Source of the DNA: Gracilibacillus dipsosauri
GTDB lineage: Bacteria; Bacillota; Bacilli; Bacillales; Amphibacillaceae
Assembly (NCBI RefSeq): GCF_003176895.1
Contig: NZ_QGTD01000019.1
Location: 1-64,000 of the forward strand
Direction of reading: 5' to 3'
Length of the DNA stretch: 64,000 nt
Both the position numbers and the translations under genes were made by a program. Below the pieces are notes generated by a model, which ran no database searches, was not told the DNA's origin, and saw nothing but the letters and a program-made list of their open reading frames with translations. Below are positions 1 to 14,385 of the stretch, in pieces. Every line of letters begins with the position of its first letter. Positions within the stretch are counted from its first letter, which is position 1.

Positions 1-255
1 CGCTTGATAAGTGCCATTTTGAGGACAGACTCTTCCATTTTGGGCTTTAGCCGCTTGATAAGTGCCATTTTGAGGACAGACTCTTCTATTTTGGGCTTTA
101 GCCGCTTGATAAGTGCCATTTTGAGGACAGATTCTTCTATTTTGGGCTTTAGCCGCTTGATAAGTGCCATTTTGAGGACAGACTCTTCCATTTTGGGCTT
201 TAGCCGCTTGATAAGTGCCATTTTGATGCGTGGCTTCCGAATTTTGGGCTTTATT
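1..255. repeat. 51-bp tandem repeat array, about five units, cut by window edge
   Basis: Units start at 1, 52, 103, 154 and 205. The first four are nearly identical and the fifth is degenerate after its first 22 bases. Each unit holds two CATTTTG-type half-motifs about 24 bp apart, so it may have grown from a shorter half-unit. The plus strand is open across it only because 51 is a multiple of three, giving a 17-residue repeating peptide with no ribosome binding site; I do not call it a gene. The array continues to the left edge, so its full length is unknown. The period matches the 52-bp arrays near 18.6 kb and 47.8 kb. Confidence 0.93.
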
Positions 256-312
256 CATTTTATGAGTGGCCTTCGATTAATGATCGGCTGTTGAAATGCT
301 TCCAAATATGTA

Positions 313-346
313 AAAGGAGATAAGTCTCTGTGAACTTATCTCCCTT
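313..346 (-). terminator. Intrinsic terminator behind the AimR-like gene and its small ORF
   Basis: The arms at 313-325 and 334-346 form a 13-bp stem with one G-T pair and an 8-nt loop. On the minus strand it is followed by a short T-rich stretch. It ends the transcript carrying the receptor gene and the 22-codon ORF at 354-422. Confidence 0.75.
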
Positions 347-353
347 CTTACAT

Positions 354-422
354 CTAACCAATATCTCCGAAGTCTGGATCTATGTTTTTTATTTTTTTCT
401 CTAATAGTAGACCTTCTCTCAT
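354..422 (-). CDS. Candidate 22-residue peptide ORF downstream of AimR-like gene
   Basis: This is a short ORF that starts 25 bp after the stop of the AimR-like gene and ends just before the terminator, so both are on one transcript. The sequence shows AAAAGGAG at 431-438 and an 8-nt spacer to ATG, a stronger RBS than a chance ORF would have. The product is basic in the middle and ends in NIDPDFGDIG. It has no N-terminal signal peptide, unlike known AimP and Phr pro-peptides, so export would need another route. In phages the arbitrium peptide gene lies directly downstream of aimR, which is why the position matters. The frame is open further upstream into the receptor gene, but no RBS supports a longer start. 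Function is inferred from position only. Confidence 0.45.
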   Translation of the reverse strand: MREGLLLEKKIKNIDPDFGDIG

Positions 423-447
423 TATCTCTACTCCTTTTAAGAAATTC

Positions 448-1479
448 TCATATTCCAAACATTTCACAGGCTTGCATTGGTAATTTTGCGAAGAAATAAT
501 CACTCCTTTTTCTCATAAATTCTTGATAGGAATTAATAAAATGATGTTGTTTATTTGTGATTAATCCTAGATAGTATTGTGTAAATGGTGTGGAGGTTTC
601 TGCTAGTTCTAATAGCTGTTTTGCTCGTTTCTTATTTCCTTTGGCAATTTCAATATGAGCACCCTCCACTGGATCGTTGGTTGTAACATTTTCGACTTTA
701 CCAAAATGTGCACAAATAAATGGGTAAGTTCTTGTTGAGATTTTATGTAGAATTCTTTTATCTTGAAGTAGTTGAGCAATATATTTTGCTTCCTCGAGGT
801 GATAGATGCATGATTCAAAGTCTTCATAGATATAGCTTAGGGATAACGAGATGTGTAACTCTGCTTTTTGTCTTAAATGATTCGGCATATGTAATGCTTC
901 ATAGGCGTGCTTTCTAGCGAGAATTAACTCATTTTTTTTCCAATAGTACGTAAAAAGCAAAAGCTGTATCCGAATATGAAAAAATTGAACGAGAAGCGGG
1001 TTGTCAATCTTGTGAAGTAATGGCTGTATTTTGTTTAAGTAATAGCCGATTTTGTCATAGTAGTAAACAGACATATCTAGCTCGATGTTTAAGAAATAGT
1101 GTAAACATTGTAGCTCTGGTGTATCATAGTTTAGATTTTTTGCGACAGACCGAATAGCATGGACAGCATTTCTTTCCTGAATATCTATCATTAATTCATA
1201 TAAAATAGCGGTTTGTTGATTTAAACTACTTTCACTATTTTTATTCTTTTCAATAAAATAGGCAAGCTCTTTGTTACATTTATTGACATAGAAATATTCA
1301 AGAGCAAGTCGATCATTTAATGGCGATGAAGACTTCATGCAAAATTCCTTCACTAATTCAATCATTCTTGCTTCATCTTGATCCAAACTAATCATAGTAA
1401 TAAATTGATGGAGACCTAGTACAGTATCTGATTCTAGATATTTTTCAATAATCCCTGTATAAGTTTTTTCTGTATGCAT
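448..1479 (-). CDS. AimR-like (RRNPP family) peptide receptor lacking the HTH domain
   Basis: A 343-residue all-helical TPR-type protein. By memory comparison with SPbeta AimR (YopK) it matches the C-terminal receptor part: WKKNELIL at 180-187, an AH...A.GN block at 274-282, TPFTQYYLG at 297-305 and FAKLP at 330-334. AimR is about 386 residues and begins with a helix-turn-helix of about 45 residues that is absent here. The ATG has a good RBS (GAAAGGAG, 6-nt spacer), so the short N-terminus is probably real. AimR binds a secreted hexapeptide to choose lysis or lysogeny, but there are no phage genes nearby. A collinear paralogue lies at 42532-43581. Without the HTH it may work by protein-protein contact, as Rap proteins do. 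Family assignment is fairly sure; function is unknown. Confidence 0.7.
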   Translation of the reverse strand: MHTEKTYTGIIEKYLESDTVLGLHQFITMISLDQDEARMIELVKEFCMKSSSPLNDRLALEYFYVNKCNKELAYFIEKNKNSESSLNQQTAILYELMIDIQERNAVHAIRSVAKNLNYDTPELQCLHYFLNIELDMSVYYYDKIGYYLNKIQPLLHKIDNPLLVQFFHIRIQLLLFTYYWKKNELILARKHAYEALHMPNHLRQKAELHISLSLSYIYEDFESCIYHLEEAKYIAQLLQDKRILHKISTRTYPFICAHFGKVENVTTNDPVEGAHIEIAKGNKKRAKQLLELAETSTPFTQYYLGLITNKQHHFINSYQEFMRKRSDYFFAKLPMQACEMFGI

Positions 1480-1660
1480 TTTCCTACTCCTTTCACAATT
1501 ATCAATTATTTCACATTCGAGGAATTATGCAATAGGTTTTAGAGGAAAATCGTTCGTCAAATCACCACGACTATCGACAAAAAAAGCAAAAAATGGTCAG
1601 TGCTCTATCCCGTGCGACAGCTAACTGTGACAATTGGGGAAAAGACTGGAAAAACAAAAA

Positions 1661-1685
1661 AGAGAAAGCCTTCAAAGCTTTCTCT
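1661..1685 (-). terminator. Intrinsic terminator of spoIIQ
   Basis: A 9-bp stem (1661-1669 with 1677-1685) is followed on the minus strand by a T-rich run. It lies 10 bp after the spoIIQ stop codon. Confidence 0.85.
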
Positions 1686-1694
1686 CTTTTCTCT

Positions 1695-2627
1695 TTACGC
1701 TTGTCCCATCGATCTGGAAGATTCACTTTTATTCTGTGAATCTTCTTCACTATTACTTTCATCTTCTTCCGTTTTATCAGTGGACTCGCCATCCTCTTGT
1801 TCCGAATCCTCTGATGATCCTTCTTCACCTTGCTCCGCATCATCAGACTCATTGCCTTCTGGTTCAGAGTTCTCTGTTGTTTCCTTATCTTCTTGCTCTT
1901 CACCTTCTGCTGAGTCGCTATCCTCATCGGAAGATTCAGGTGCAACAATTCTATTAATCGGTTGATTAATATAAGTTTCTGGATTTACAGGTTCATTGTC
2001 TTTGCGTACTTCAAAGTGTAAATGGACACCATTATCCTGGCCAAGACTATTTTGACCTGCTGTTCCAAGTGTTTGGCCTTGCTTTAGCTCGGTTCCTTCT
2101 TCTACTAACACTTCACCTAAACTAGCATAATAAGTGGTAACTCCTTGCTTATGCTCCATTTTCACAACATTCCCTAATAGCGGGTCTTGCTTGATTTCCG
2201 CTACTGTTCCTGATAGAGCAGCCATTACATCAAACGCTTGATTGTCTTCTGTGGAGATGTCGATACCATCGCTCTGATAATATTTGTTTTGATGTGAAAT
2301 CAATGCTTTCTCTTGTTCCTCAGCATCTGCTCCATAATCATAGAATTTTGTGACAATTTCAGTTTGCAAGTCTTCTGCTACTGGCATCTTCAAGACTTCT
2401 TGTTGCTGCATCACAGATTCAGCATCCTCTTGATCCTTATCGAGATCTCCATTTAGCTGATCCTCCATGTTCTCTGCTAAATCAGGTACTTGATTGGTTA
2501 CATTTTGATACCATAAGACCCCCGAAAGTAGCAGTGCAGCAACGGTTAAATAAAGTGCAGGAAAGAACCATCTTTTTTTGAAGATACGTTTCCAACTCTT
2601 TTTTGAAACGTTCTTGTTTTCCTCCAT
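1695..2627 (-). CDS. spoIIQ: SpoIIQ, forespore protein of the engulfment channel
   Basis: SpoIIQ is made in the forespore and pairs with SpoIIIAH across the two engulfing membranes to form the feeding channel and zipper. The 310-residue product has a basic N-terminus, one membrane segment at about 20-40, and a degenerate LytM/M23 domain at about 115-222. The first metal-binding His of HxxxD is Ser119, as expected for the inactive SpoIIQ fold, while HLHFE at 202-206 is kept. After residue 230 comes an 80-residue tail made almost only of Glu, Asp, Ser, Gly and Asn; B. subtilis SpoIIQ (283 residues) has a shorter C-terminus. ATG start with GAGGTG RBS. It is followed by a terminator, and a sigma-F-like promoter lies upstream. 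Confidence 0.95.
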   Translation of the reverse strand: MEENKNVSKKSWKRIFKKRWFFPALYLTVAALLLSGVLWYQNVTNQVPDLAENMEDQLNGDLDKDQEDAESVMQQQEVLKMPVAEDLQTEIVTKFYDYGADAEEQEKALISHQNKYYQSDGIDISTEDNQAFDVMAALSGTVAEIKQDPLLGNVVKMEHKQGVTTYYASLGEVLVEEGTELKQGQTLGTAGQNSLGQDNGVHLHFEVRKDNEPVNPETYINQPINRIVAPESSDEDSDSAEGEEQEDKETTENSEPEGNESDDAEQGEEGSSEDSEQEDGESTDKTEEDESNSEEDSQNKSESSRSMGQA

Positions 2628-2646
2628 AATTCATCACCTCAGCAAC

Positions 2647-2676
2647 CATTGTGATCAAATGGAGGAAAATTTATAC
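2647..2676 (-). promoter_or_regulatory. Candidate sigma-F promoter of spoIIQ
   Basis: On the minus strand GTATA (2672-2676) is followed after exactly 15 bases by GATCACAATG (2647-2656). This fits the forespore sigma-F pattern GYATA-N15-GGnnAnAMTN with one mismatch (A for the second G). It is about 20 bp upstream of the spoIIQ start codon. B. subtilis spoIIQ is known to be transcribed by sigma-F. Confidence 0.6.
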
Positions 2677-2719
2677 ATCAATCTATAAATTTTTTTTAGA
2701 AATCTATTTCGCTTCTATC

Positions 2720-3778
2720 TTATTCGGATTTAGCAAGCAATGTCGGAGCAGCTTGCTCTAATGGTTGAATAGTTGTTCCTTGATAATAATACGTAATAAT
2801 ATCCTGATAGTTTTTTCCTTCTTTCGCCATTCCATTCGCTCCGTATTGACTCATACCAACACCATGGCCGTAGCCTTTTGTGGTAAAAACATAATGGTCA
2901 TTTTTCTTCGTGATCGTAAAATCGTTAGATGGAAGGGCGAGCTTTTCTCTTATTTCTCTACCTGTAAATGTTTTCCCGCCAATGGTGGCTTGATCGACTC
3001 GTTTACTATCTGTACGCGTAATTTGAAAATCTTGCACCTGATTTGATAAATTTACTCCAAGCTTTTGTTCTACTTGAGCAACGGTTAGTACCGTTTGATC
3101 TAAAAACTTTGGTGATAATTCCTCATCCCAAGGGCTTTCCACTGTTCTTAGATACGGCAAGGCATTTTGCCAATAATTTTCAGAGTCTTCGGTGTAGCCA
3201 TTACTTGTAGAGAAAAATGCTGGAGTAATCGGTTCCTTTTCATAGGTGATAATTTCTCCTTGTGTCGCAGCGACCGCCTCTGTAATTTTCTCCATTTTCC
3301 AATGGTAATCTGTTCCCCAAATTTGACGCAATTCATCATTATTTTTATATACTTGGTGTTGAACGGTGTCTGTAACATCTGCATCAGCTGGTAGACCTTC
3401 ATCTGTGCCTTGCTTCAAAAAACGCACAATGTAAGTTCTTGCCGCTAGTGCTTGTGCCTTTAAGGCCTCTAGCTCAAATTCTGCCGGCATTTCTGAAGCT
3501 ACAACGTTAATGACATATTCCTCTAAAGGAATTTCTTCCACTTCGTTCTCTTCTGTTCGGAATACATTAACTTGGAATGGAGATTCTAGTGATTCTACAG
3601 CTTTCTTTGTTTCTTTAGTTACAGCTGTCTCGATGGATGCTTGTGTTGCCTTATTGTCTTCCTTAAATGGAACGACAATAATGGATGGAATGAGAAACAT
3701 AATGAAAAGTAGTGTTGCTGTGAAAATGATGGTAGGTAGCTTCCAATTGATTGATGGATTTTTCTTAAACTTTGGCAT
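2720..3778 (-). CDS. spoIID: SpoIID, septal peptidoglycan lytic transglycosylase
   Basis: SpoIID is a membrane-bound lytic transglycosylase that works with SpoIIP and SpoIIM to thin septal peptidoglycan and drive engulfment. The 352-residue product has a single N-terminal membrane segment at about 16-36 followed by the SpoIID domain, with the recognisable EMPAEFELEALKAQALAART block and the C-terminal GYGHGVGMSQYGANGMA block. Length fits the family (about 340). ATG start with a strong AGAGGAGG RBS. It lies between murAA and spoIIQ exactly as in B. subtilis, with a 92-bp gap to spoIIQ, so the two are probably transcribed separately. I found no convincing sigma-E promoter by eye. Confidence 0.95.
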   Translation of the reverse strand: MPKFKKNPSINWKLPTIIFTATLLFIMFLIPSIIVVPFKEDNKATQASIETAVTKETKKAVESLESPFQVNVFRTEENEVEEIPLEEYVINVVASEMPAEFELEALKAQALAARTYIVRFLKQGTDEGLPADADVTDTVQHQVYKNNDELRQIWGTDYHWKMEKITEAVAATQGEIITYEKEPITPAFFSTSNGYTEDSENYWQNALPYLRTVESPWDEELSPKFLDQTVLTVAQVEQKLGVNLSNQVQDFQITRTDSKRVDQATIGGKTFTGREIREKLALPSNDFTITKKNDHYVFTTKGYGHGVGMSQYGANGMAKEGKNYQDIITYYYQGTTIQPLEQAAPTLLAKSE

Positions 3779-3889
3779 GTATGACCTCCTCTAATCTTTC
3801 ATTCCACTACTCTATTTATATTCTGTTGATAAAAGATTAGAACATGGTACAAGTTATATTTTTTCTAATAGAGATTTTTTGAGATAGAA

Positions 3890-3919
3890 AAAGAGGACAA
3901 GCTATGAACTGTCCTCTTT
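3890..3919 (-). terminator. Intrinsic terminator of murAA
   Basis: A 10-bp perfect stem (3890-3899 with 3910-3919) with a 10-nt loop and a T-run on the minus strand, directly after the murAA stop. Confidence 0.9.
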
Positions 3920-3924
3920 GTTAA

Positions 3925-5226
3925 TTATTGTACTTCTACTCTCTTCATCGATATATTTTGTACAGGAATCTCCCGAACTCTTTCAATATCTGCTCCTAAT
4001 CCAGCAAATTTATCTGTAATATTTACATATCCTCTATCGATATGCTGTAAAGAAGTTACTCTAGTATATCCATCTGCTACTAAACCAGCTAAGATAAGCG
4101 CAGCTCCTGCACGCAAATCGGTGGCGGCAACCTCAGCACCTTGAAGATTGACAGGCCCTTCTACGATCACACTTCGCCCTTCTATCTTCAGCTTAGCATT
4201 CATTCTTCTAAATTCTTCTACATGCATAAAACGATTTTCGAATACTGTTTCTGTAATAACACTAGTTCCAGTTGCATTTAGCATCAATGCCATCATTTGT
4301 GACTGCATATCAGTTGGAAATCCTGGATGTGGCAATGTCTTAATATCCGTAGCTTTCAATTTTTTAGGTCCAATTACCCGCAGGCCATTTGGCTCCTCAA
4401 TAAAACGAACTCCCATTTCCTCCATTTTTGACACAAGGGAACGGAGATGATCAATTTCTGCCTTTTCAATTAAAACATTTCCACCAGTAATGGCAGCTGC
4501 CACCATGAATGTTCCTGCTTCTATACGGTCTGGAATAATTGTGTGTTCTGCCCCTCTCAGCTTACGAACACCATCGACTTTTATCGTTTCTGTTCCGGCA
4601 CCAATAATTTTTGCCCCCATTTTGTTCAAGTAATTAGCTAAATCTACTATTTCTGGTTCTTTTGCCGCATTTTCAATGGTTGTTCTTCCACTCGCTAATG
4701 CCGCAGCCATCATAATATTTTCTGTAGCCCCAACACTTGGCATATCTAGGTAAATCTTTGCACCTTTCAACCTACCATTTGTAGTTACTTCGACGAAACC
4801 ATTCCCAACATGTACATCTGCTCCCATTGCTTCGAAGCCTTTTAGGTGAAGATCAATTGGGCGTGAACCAATAGCACAACCTCCAGGTAATGCTACTTTT
4901 GCGTGTCCATATCTAGCTAATAATGGACCTAAAACAAGTACAGATGCACGCATTTTTCGCACATATTCAAACGGAGCTTCTGTCAATAAATCATTTGTTG
5001 CATCTACTGTTACTGTATTATTTTCATATTGTACATCAACATGCATATGGGTTAACACTTGATTAATTGTATAAACATCTGCTAACGCAGGTACGTCATG
5101 GATTATACTTTTTCCTTCACTTGCAATTATACTAGCAGCGATGACAGGCAATACAGCATTCTTCGCACCTTCAACTTTCACAGTGCCATGTAACTGCCTC
5201 CCGCCACGGACGATGATTTTTTCCAA
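3925..5226 (-). CDS. murAA: UDP-N-acetylglucosamine 1-carboxyvinyltransferase (MurA, first copy)
   Basis: MurA transfers enolpyruvate from PEP to UDP-GlcNAc, the first committed step of peptidoglycan synthesis, in the cytoplasm. The 433-residue EPSP-synthase-fold protein has the substrate-binding Lys22-Asn23 pair and the catalytic Cys117 in [12 protein letters not shown], the residue hit by fosfomycin. The start is TTG with GGAG 8 bp upstream; no in-frame ATG fits. It lies between ywmB and spoIID as in B. subtilis murAA. A second MurA is encoded at 32472-33758. The 35-bp gap to ywmB suggests co-transcription. Confidence 0.96.
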   Translation of the reverse strand: MEKIIVRGGRQLHGTVKVEGAKNAVLPVIAASIIASEGKSIIHDVPALADVYTINQVLTHMHVDVQYENNTVTVDATNDLLTEAPFEYVRKMRASVLVLGPLLARYGHAKVALPGGCAIGSRPIDLHLKGFEAMGADVHVGNGFVEVTTNGRLKGAKIYLDMPSVGATENIMMAAALASGRTTIENAAKEPEIVDLANYLNKMGAKIIGAGTETIKVDGVRKLRGAEHTIIPDRIEAGTFMVAAAITGGNVLIEKAEIDHLRSLVSKMEEMGVRFIEEPNGLRVIGPKKLKATDIKTLPHPGFPTDMQSQMMALMLNATGTSVITETVFENRFMHVEEFRRMNAKLKIEGRSVIVEGPVNLQGAEVAATDLRAGAALILAGLVADGYTRVTSLQHIDRGYVNITDKFAGLGADIERVREIPVQNISMKRVEVQ

Positions 5227-5261
5227 GGCTCATTCTCCTCTGTAGTCCATATTCATTATTA

Positions 5262-5963
5262 TTAATATTCAGTAATTAGGATAGGTGTTCCTATGATGAG
5301 AGTCGATTGATTATTCGATCCTTTTGTCACTGCAATATGAGTATTTATTTCGTTGTCATCAATCGAGATGGATTGCTCCCATTTTGGTGTATACCCAGTC
5401 CAAGTTTGAAATTTGTTGTCTTTAAGCTGATCATATATGGTTAAATTTAAAGTTTCTGCGATTTTTTCTATTAAACAAACAATATCAATCATACCATTTT
5501 TGACAGCCTCAAGACAAGTAAAATATTGTGCATTTTCAGTGAATAATTTCTCCGTCATTTCGTCTAATTTACGCAAATATGTTTTCTTTACTTCTTCAGA
5601 ATAATCGGATGATGATATTTTATAAATGACCTGATATTCCTTCCCTGAAGTTCGCACTATTAATAAAGATTCGACAATATTAGCAGAACTATGACGGTCG
5701 CCCCTATATTTAGTGACGCCATCTATTTGTGTTTTCCCAATTTCAAAATCACCTAAACCTTGGATGACATTATCTACATTCTCTATGAGAAGGTTCTCTC
5801 TTACGACGACTTCCCATTTATCTAATTGAAAATCATTTTCCTCTGCAATGTTTAACATCTCTTCTAATTGCTGCTGACTACTCTCTATACTGATAGCTTC
5901 TACCTCTTGCCATATTATAACGGTTAATATTAATATGATTCCACCTAATAAAAAACGCTTCAT
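5262..5963 (-). CDS. ywmB: YwmB family protein (DUF1779), probably exported
   Basis: A protein of unknown role, always found next to murAA in bacilli. The 233-residue product starts at the ATG 8 nt after AAAGGAG; a GTG three codons earlier overlaps the RBS. Residues about 3-24 are a hydrophobic signal or anchor segment, and the rest is a mixed alpha/beta domain of the YwmB family, sometimes called TATA-box-binding-like from fold resemblance only. No lipobox Cys follows the hydrophobic segment. It sits upstream of murAA with a 35-bp gap, so a cell-envelope role is a reasonable guess. Confidence 0.85.
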   Translation of the reverse strand: MKRFLLGGIILILTVIIWQEVEAISIESSQQQLEEMLNIAEENDFQLDKWEVVVRENLLIENVDNVIQGLGDFEIGKTQIDGVTKYRGDRHSSANIVESLLIVRTSGKEYQVIYKISSSDYSEEVKKTYLRKLDEMTEKLFTENAQYFTCLEAVKNGMIDIVCLIEKIAETLNLTIYDQLKDNKFQTWTGYTPKWEQSISIDDNEINTHIAVTKGSNNQSTLIIGTPILITEY

Positions 5964-6038
5964 TTCCCGCACTCCTTTTTTATTACAAGTGTTAGCAGGA
6001 AATGAAGCTATTAAACTATTTTTTGTTCGACAATTCTC

Positions 6039-6275
6039 TTAAAATAAATAGATTAACTGTTGAGACCAATTCAAGAAATCTAAGAAGAAATTGCTGACAG
6101 TGGATCCAATGGCGATCGTGAGAAAAATGATAAGGATCCTCGCCTCAAATACTTTGTTTTTTCGAAATAGTTCATCAAAGTTTAAGGACTGTACGACTTG
6201 CCATGTAATGACGATAAAAATCAAGTGTGAGATTATACTTACTAAACCATTTTGAGCTAGTGTTTGTTCTATCAT
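6039..6275 (-). CDS. ywzB: Small membrane protein of the YwzB (DUF1146) family
   Basis: A 78-residue protein with two membrane segments (about 8-27 and 46-66) separated by a charged cytoplasmic stretch. Length, the two-helix pattern and position between ywmB and the atp operon match B. subtilis YwzB. Function is unknown. ATG start with AGAGGG 7 bp upstream. About 75 bp separate it from ywmB, with no terminator between them. Confidence 0.8.
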   Translation of the reverse strand: MIEQTLAQNGLVSIISHLIFIVITWQVVQSLNFDELFRKNKVFEARILIIFLTIAIGSTVSNFFLDFLNWSQQLIYLF

Positions 6276-6751
6276 TCATTATCCCTCTTTTTCATTATTC
6301 TGAAGACTATTCTATCATATTCTATTGTTCGATGCTTTTCTCATTTTAGAAGAAATTTCGCTATTTCCCGGGAAATTTATTGTCTATTGGAGACTATTTT
6401 GAGAATTGTTTAGGTATGTTGGCGAGTTGGGGGTATTCGAAATGAAATTTGTAGCTTTATCGCCGATATAATTTTATTTTTGACAAATCTTCTATTATTC
6501 TGTTGGGATACTTGGTGACCAGTTCTTTTGACTCTGAGTTGTATGGTTATTTAGTTCTATAAAATACTTTGTTGTAGGTTATTGGAGTGTTAAAGATTAG
6601 CTGGTGATCGTGGCATTACCTATTTATCTTGGTTATCTTGTTCAGGGAACGTGCTATTCCTAGATATATCCTTTTTTCTAGGTGATCTTGCTCTAGGTTC
6701 ATCATGTTACCAAGATATATAATAATAATTTTCCATTGCTATAAAGAAGAA
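6276..6751. other. Non-coding gap between ywzB and the atp operon end
   Basis: This AT-rich stretch of about 475 bp should carry the ywzB promoter at its left end. I see no ORF with an RBS on either strand, no clear repeat and no RNA motif. A 29-codon ATG frame on the minus strand near 6620-6710 lacks an RBS and is not called. Confidence 0.6.
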
Positions 6752-6786
6752 ACAAGAGACTTCTCCTTAATGGCGAAGTCTCTTGT
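6752..6786 (-). terminator. Intrinsic terminator of the ATP synthase operon
   Basis: A perfect 12-bp stem (6752-6763 with 6775-6786) just after the atpC stop codon, with a T-rich stretch on the minus strand. Confidence 0.9.
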
Positions 6787-6792
6787 GGTAAC

Positions 6793-7203
<411 letters not shown>

Positions 7204-7231
7204 TCAGGCTGGAATTGAAACATATTGGCTA

Positions 7232-8650
<1,419 letters not shown>

Positions 8651-8718
8651 CTACTATTTCAATCTCATTCTCACTTAAACTCTTTAGTGCTAGCCTAACT
8701 ATTTGCACTCTCCATTTT

Positions 8719-9591
<873 letters not shown>

Positions 9592-9681
9592 TCACCGTCC
9601 TTTCTTACTTGAGATTGACGATCATTTCATGAAGGTCTGCACTTTGCCTAGACAAAGGCAGACAGATTAAGTTGATACGAC

Positions 9682-11196
<1,515 letters not shown>

Positions 11197-11211
11197 TCAC
11201 CCCTATCGTCC

Positions 11212-12299
<1,088 letters not shown>

Positions 12300-12349
12300 T
12301 TAATCGTATCTATCCTATGTTCTATCATTGTCAATACTTACTTACAAAG

Positions 12350-12386
12350 GAATGGCGAAGATTGTCTAAGACGAACTTCGCCATTC
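12350..12386 (-). promoter_or_regulatory. Intercistronic hairpin between atpE and atpF
   Basis: Perfect 11-bp inverted repeat (12350-12360 and 12376-12386) with a 15-nt loop, in the 128-bp gap between the c and b genes. It has no long T-run, so it is not a full terminator. A role in mRNA stability or partial termination that raises c-subunit output is inferred. Confidence 0.6.
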
Positions 12387-12406
12387 TATCAGGTTATAAG
12401 TATGAA

Positions 12407-12616
<210 letters not shown>

Positions 12617-12659
12617 CTATTTCCTCCTTTAAGATATATAACTATTGCTTTATTTTTTG

Positions 12660-12693
12660 TACTATCAATTATGATGAATGGTAGTTGATAGTA
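12660..12693 (-). promoter_or_regulatory. Intercistronic hairpin between atpB and atpE
   Basis: A 9-bp AT-rich stem (12660-12668 with 12685-12693) and 16-nt loop, directly after the atpB stop and about 30 bp upstream of the atpE RBS. It has no T-run. With the hairpin at 12350-12386 it brackets the highly expressed c-subunit gene. Confidence 0.45.
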
Positions 12694-12702
12694 GGAATTA
12701 TA

Positions 12703-13816
<1,114 letters not shown>

Positions 13817-13817
<1 letters not shown>

Positions 13818-14044
13818 TATTCTTCGTCTCCCGTTATTTCTCTTACGTAATGAATAGTTCCGTATAAACCGGCTCCTAGACCTAAAAGTAGACCGATGAT
13901 TAAAAAGAGTGGTTTTGTTGTAAAATACCGATCTAGCCAGCTACCAAGCCACAATCCAATTAATGGACCACCAGCCAATTGTGATAGGATGGCGCTTGTG
14001 ATCGCTAAGCCTTGTAATGGTCTTTTACTCCCTGGTGATGTCAA
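13817..14044 (-). CDS. atpZ: AtpZ/AtpI-family small membrane protein, first gene of atp operon
   Basis: A 75-residue two-helix protein (about 13-34 and 45-66) of the family found at the head of many Firmicute atp operons; AtpZ with AtpI has been linked to Mg2+/Ca2+ transport and enzyme assembly. The start is TTG with GGAG 9 bp upstream; two upstream ATGs are out of frame or lead straight to a stop. It overlaps atpI by 1 bp. Confidence 0.82.
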
Positions 14045-14346
14045 ACTGCATCACTCCATATTTCACGTATACAAAAATTATGTATAGGGTAAAAAGGTTG
14101 ACTTCGCGGAAAAATTCCTATATATAGAAAAATTTGTCACAGTTATGCAAACCTTATCATCTACCATCAAATAGCATACAATAGGGCACGATTATTGTCA
14201 ATCCATTTTCAAGACAAAATCTCAGAATATACGGACAAGATACGAGTATTTTGTCCAAAATCCTCGAATATTCAAATCTGAGCTATTTTTTTATTGTTTT
14301 CGAACAATTTGTGACAATTATTTCGCAATTCGAAAGATTAAATGAT
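14045..14346. other. atp operon promoter region, no gene
   Basis: This 300-bp gap must carry the atp promoter. I see several TATA-rich stretches on the minus strand (near 14060-14125) but no pair with good spacing, so I do not name one. It also holds the palindrome at 14233-14256. No ORF with an RBS is present. Confidence 0.6.
14233..14256. promoter_or_regulatory. 24-nt imperfect palindrome upstream of atp operon
   Basis: GGACAA-g-ATAC-ga-GTAT-t-TTGTCC pairs along its full length except one position. An outer 6-bp repeat (CTCAGA at 14221, TCTGAG at 14277) encloses it. It may be a repressor site or a small hairpin; no known operator is recognised. Confidence 0.4.
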
Positions 14347-14385
14347 ATACACTCCATCAAGTTGCTTATTCTTGACGGAGTGTAT
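14347..14385 (-). terminator. Hairpin overlapping the end of the S8 protease gene
   Basis: A 15-bp stem with one mismatch (14347-14361 with 14371-14385). The protease stop codon lies inside it. The T-run on the minus strand is weak. Confidence 0.7.

Noticed and set aside
1-255. CRISPR array
   Set aside because: The whole 51-bp unit repeats; there are no unique spacers and no cas genes. The same holds for the arrays at 18.6 and 47.8 kb.
4-294. 96-codon open frame across the 51-bp array
   Set aside because: It is open only because the period is divisible by three; there is no RBS and the product is a 17-residue repeat.
423-490. Longer version of the small peptide ORF, starting inside the AimR-like gene
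   Set aside because: The frame is open to a GTG within the receptor gene, but that GTG abuts its RBS, whereas the ATG at 422 has proper spacing.
448-1479. Prophage or its remnant around the AimR-like genes
   Set aside because: No integrase, repressor, structural or lysis gene occurs anywhere in the window; both loci are in conserved core gene order.
1571-1965. Open frames on both strands over the spoIIQ 3' end
   Set aside because: They are out-of-frame readings of the biased GAA/GAT/TCT-rich codons of the SpoIIQ acidic tail.
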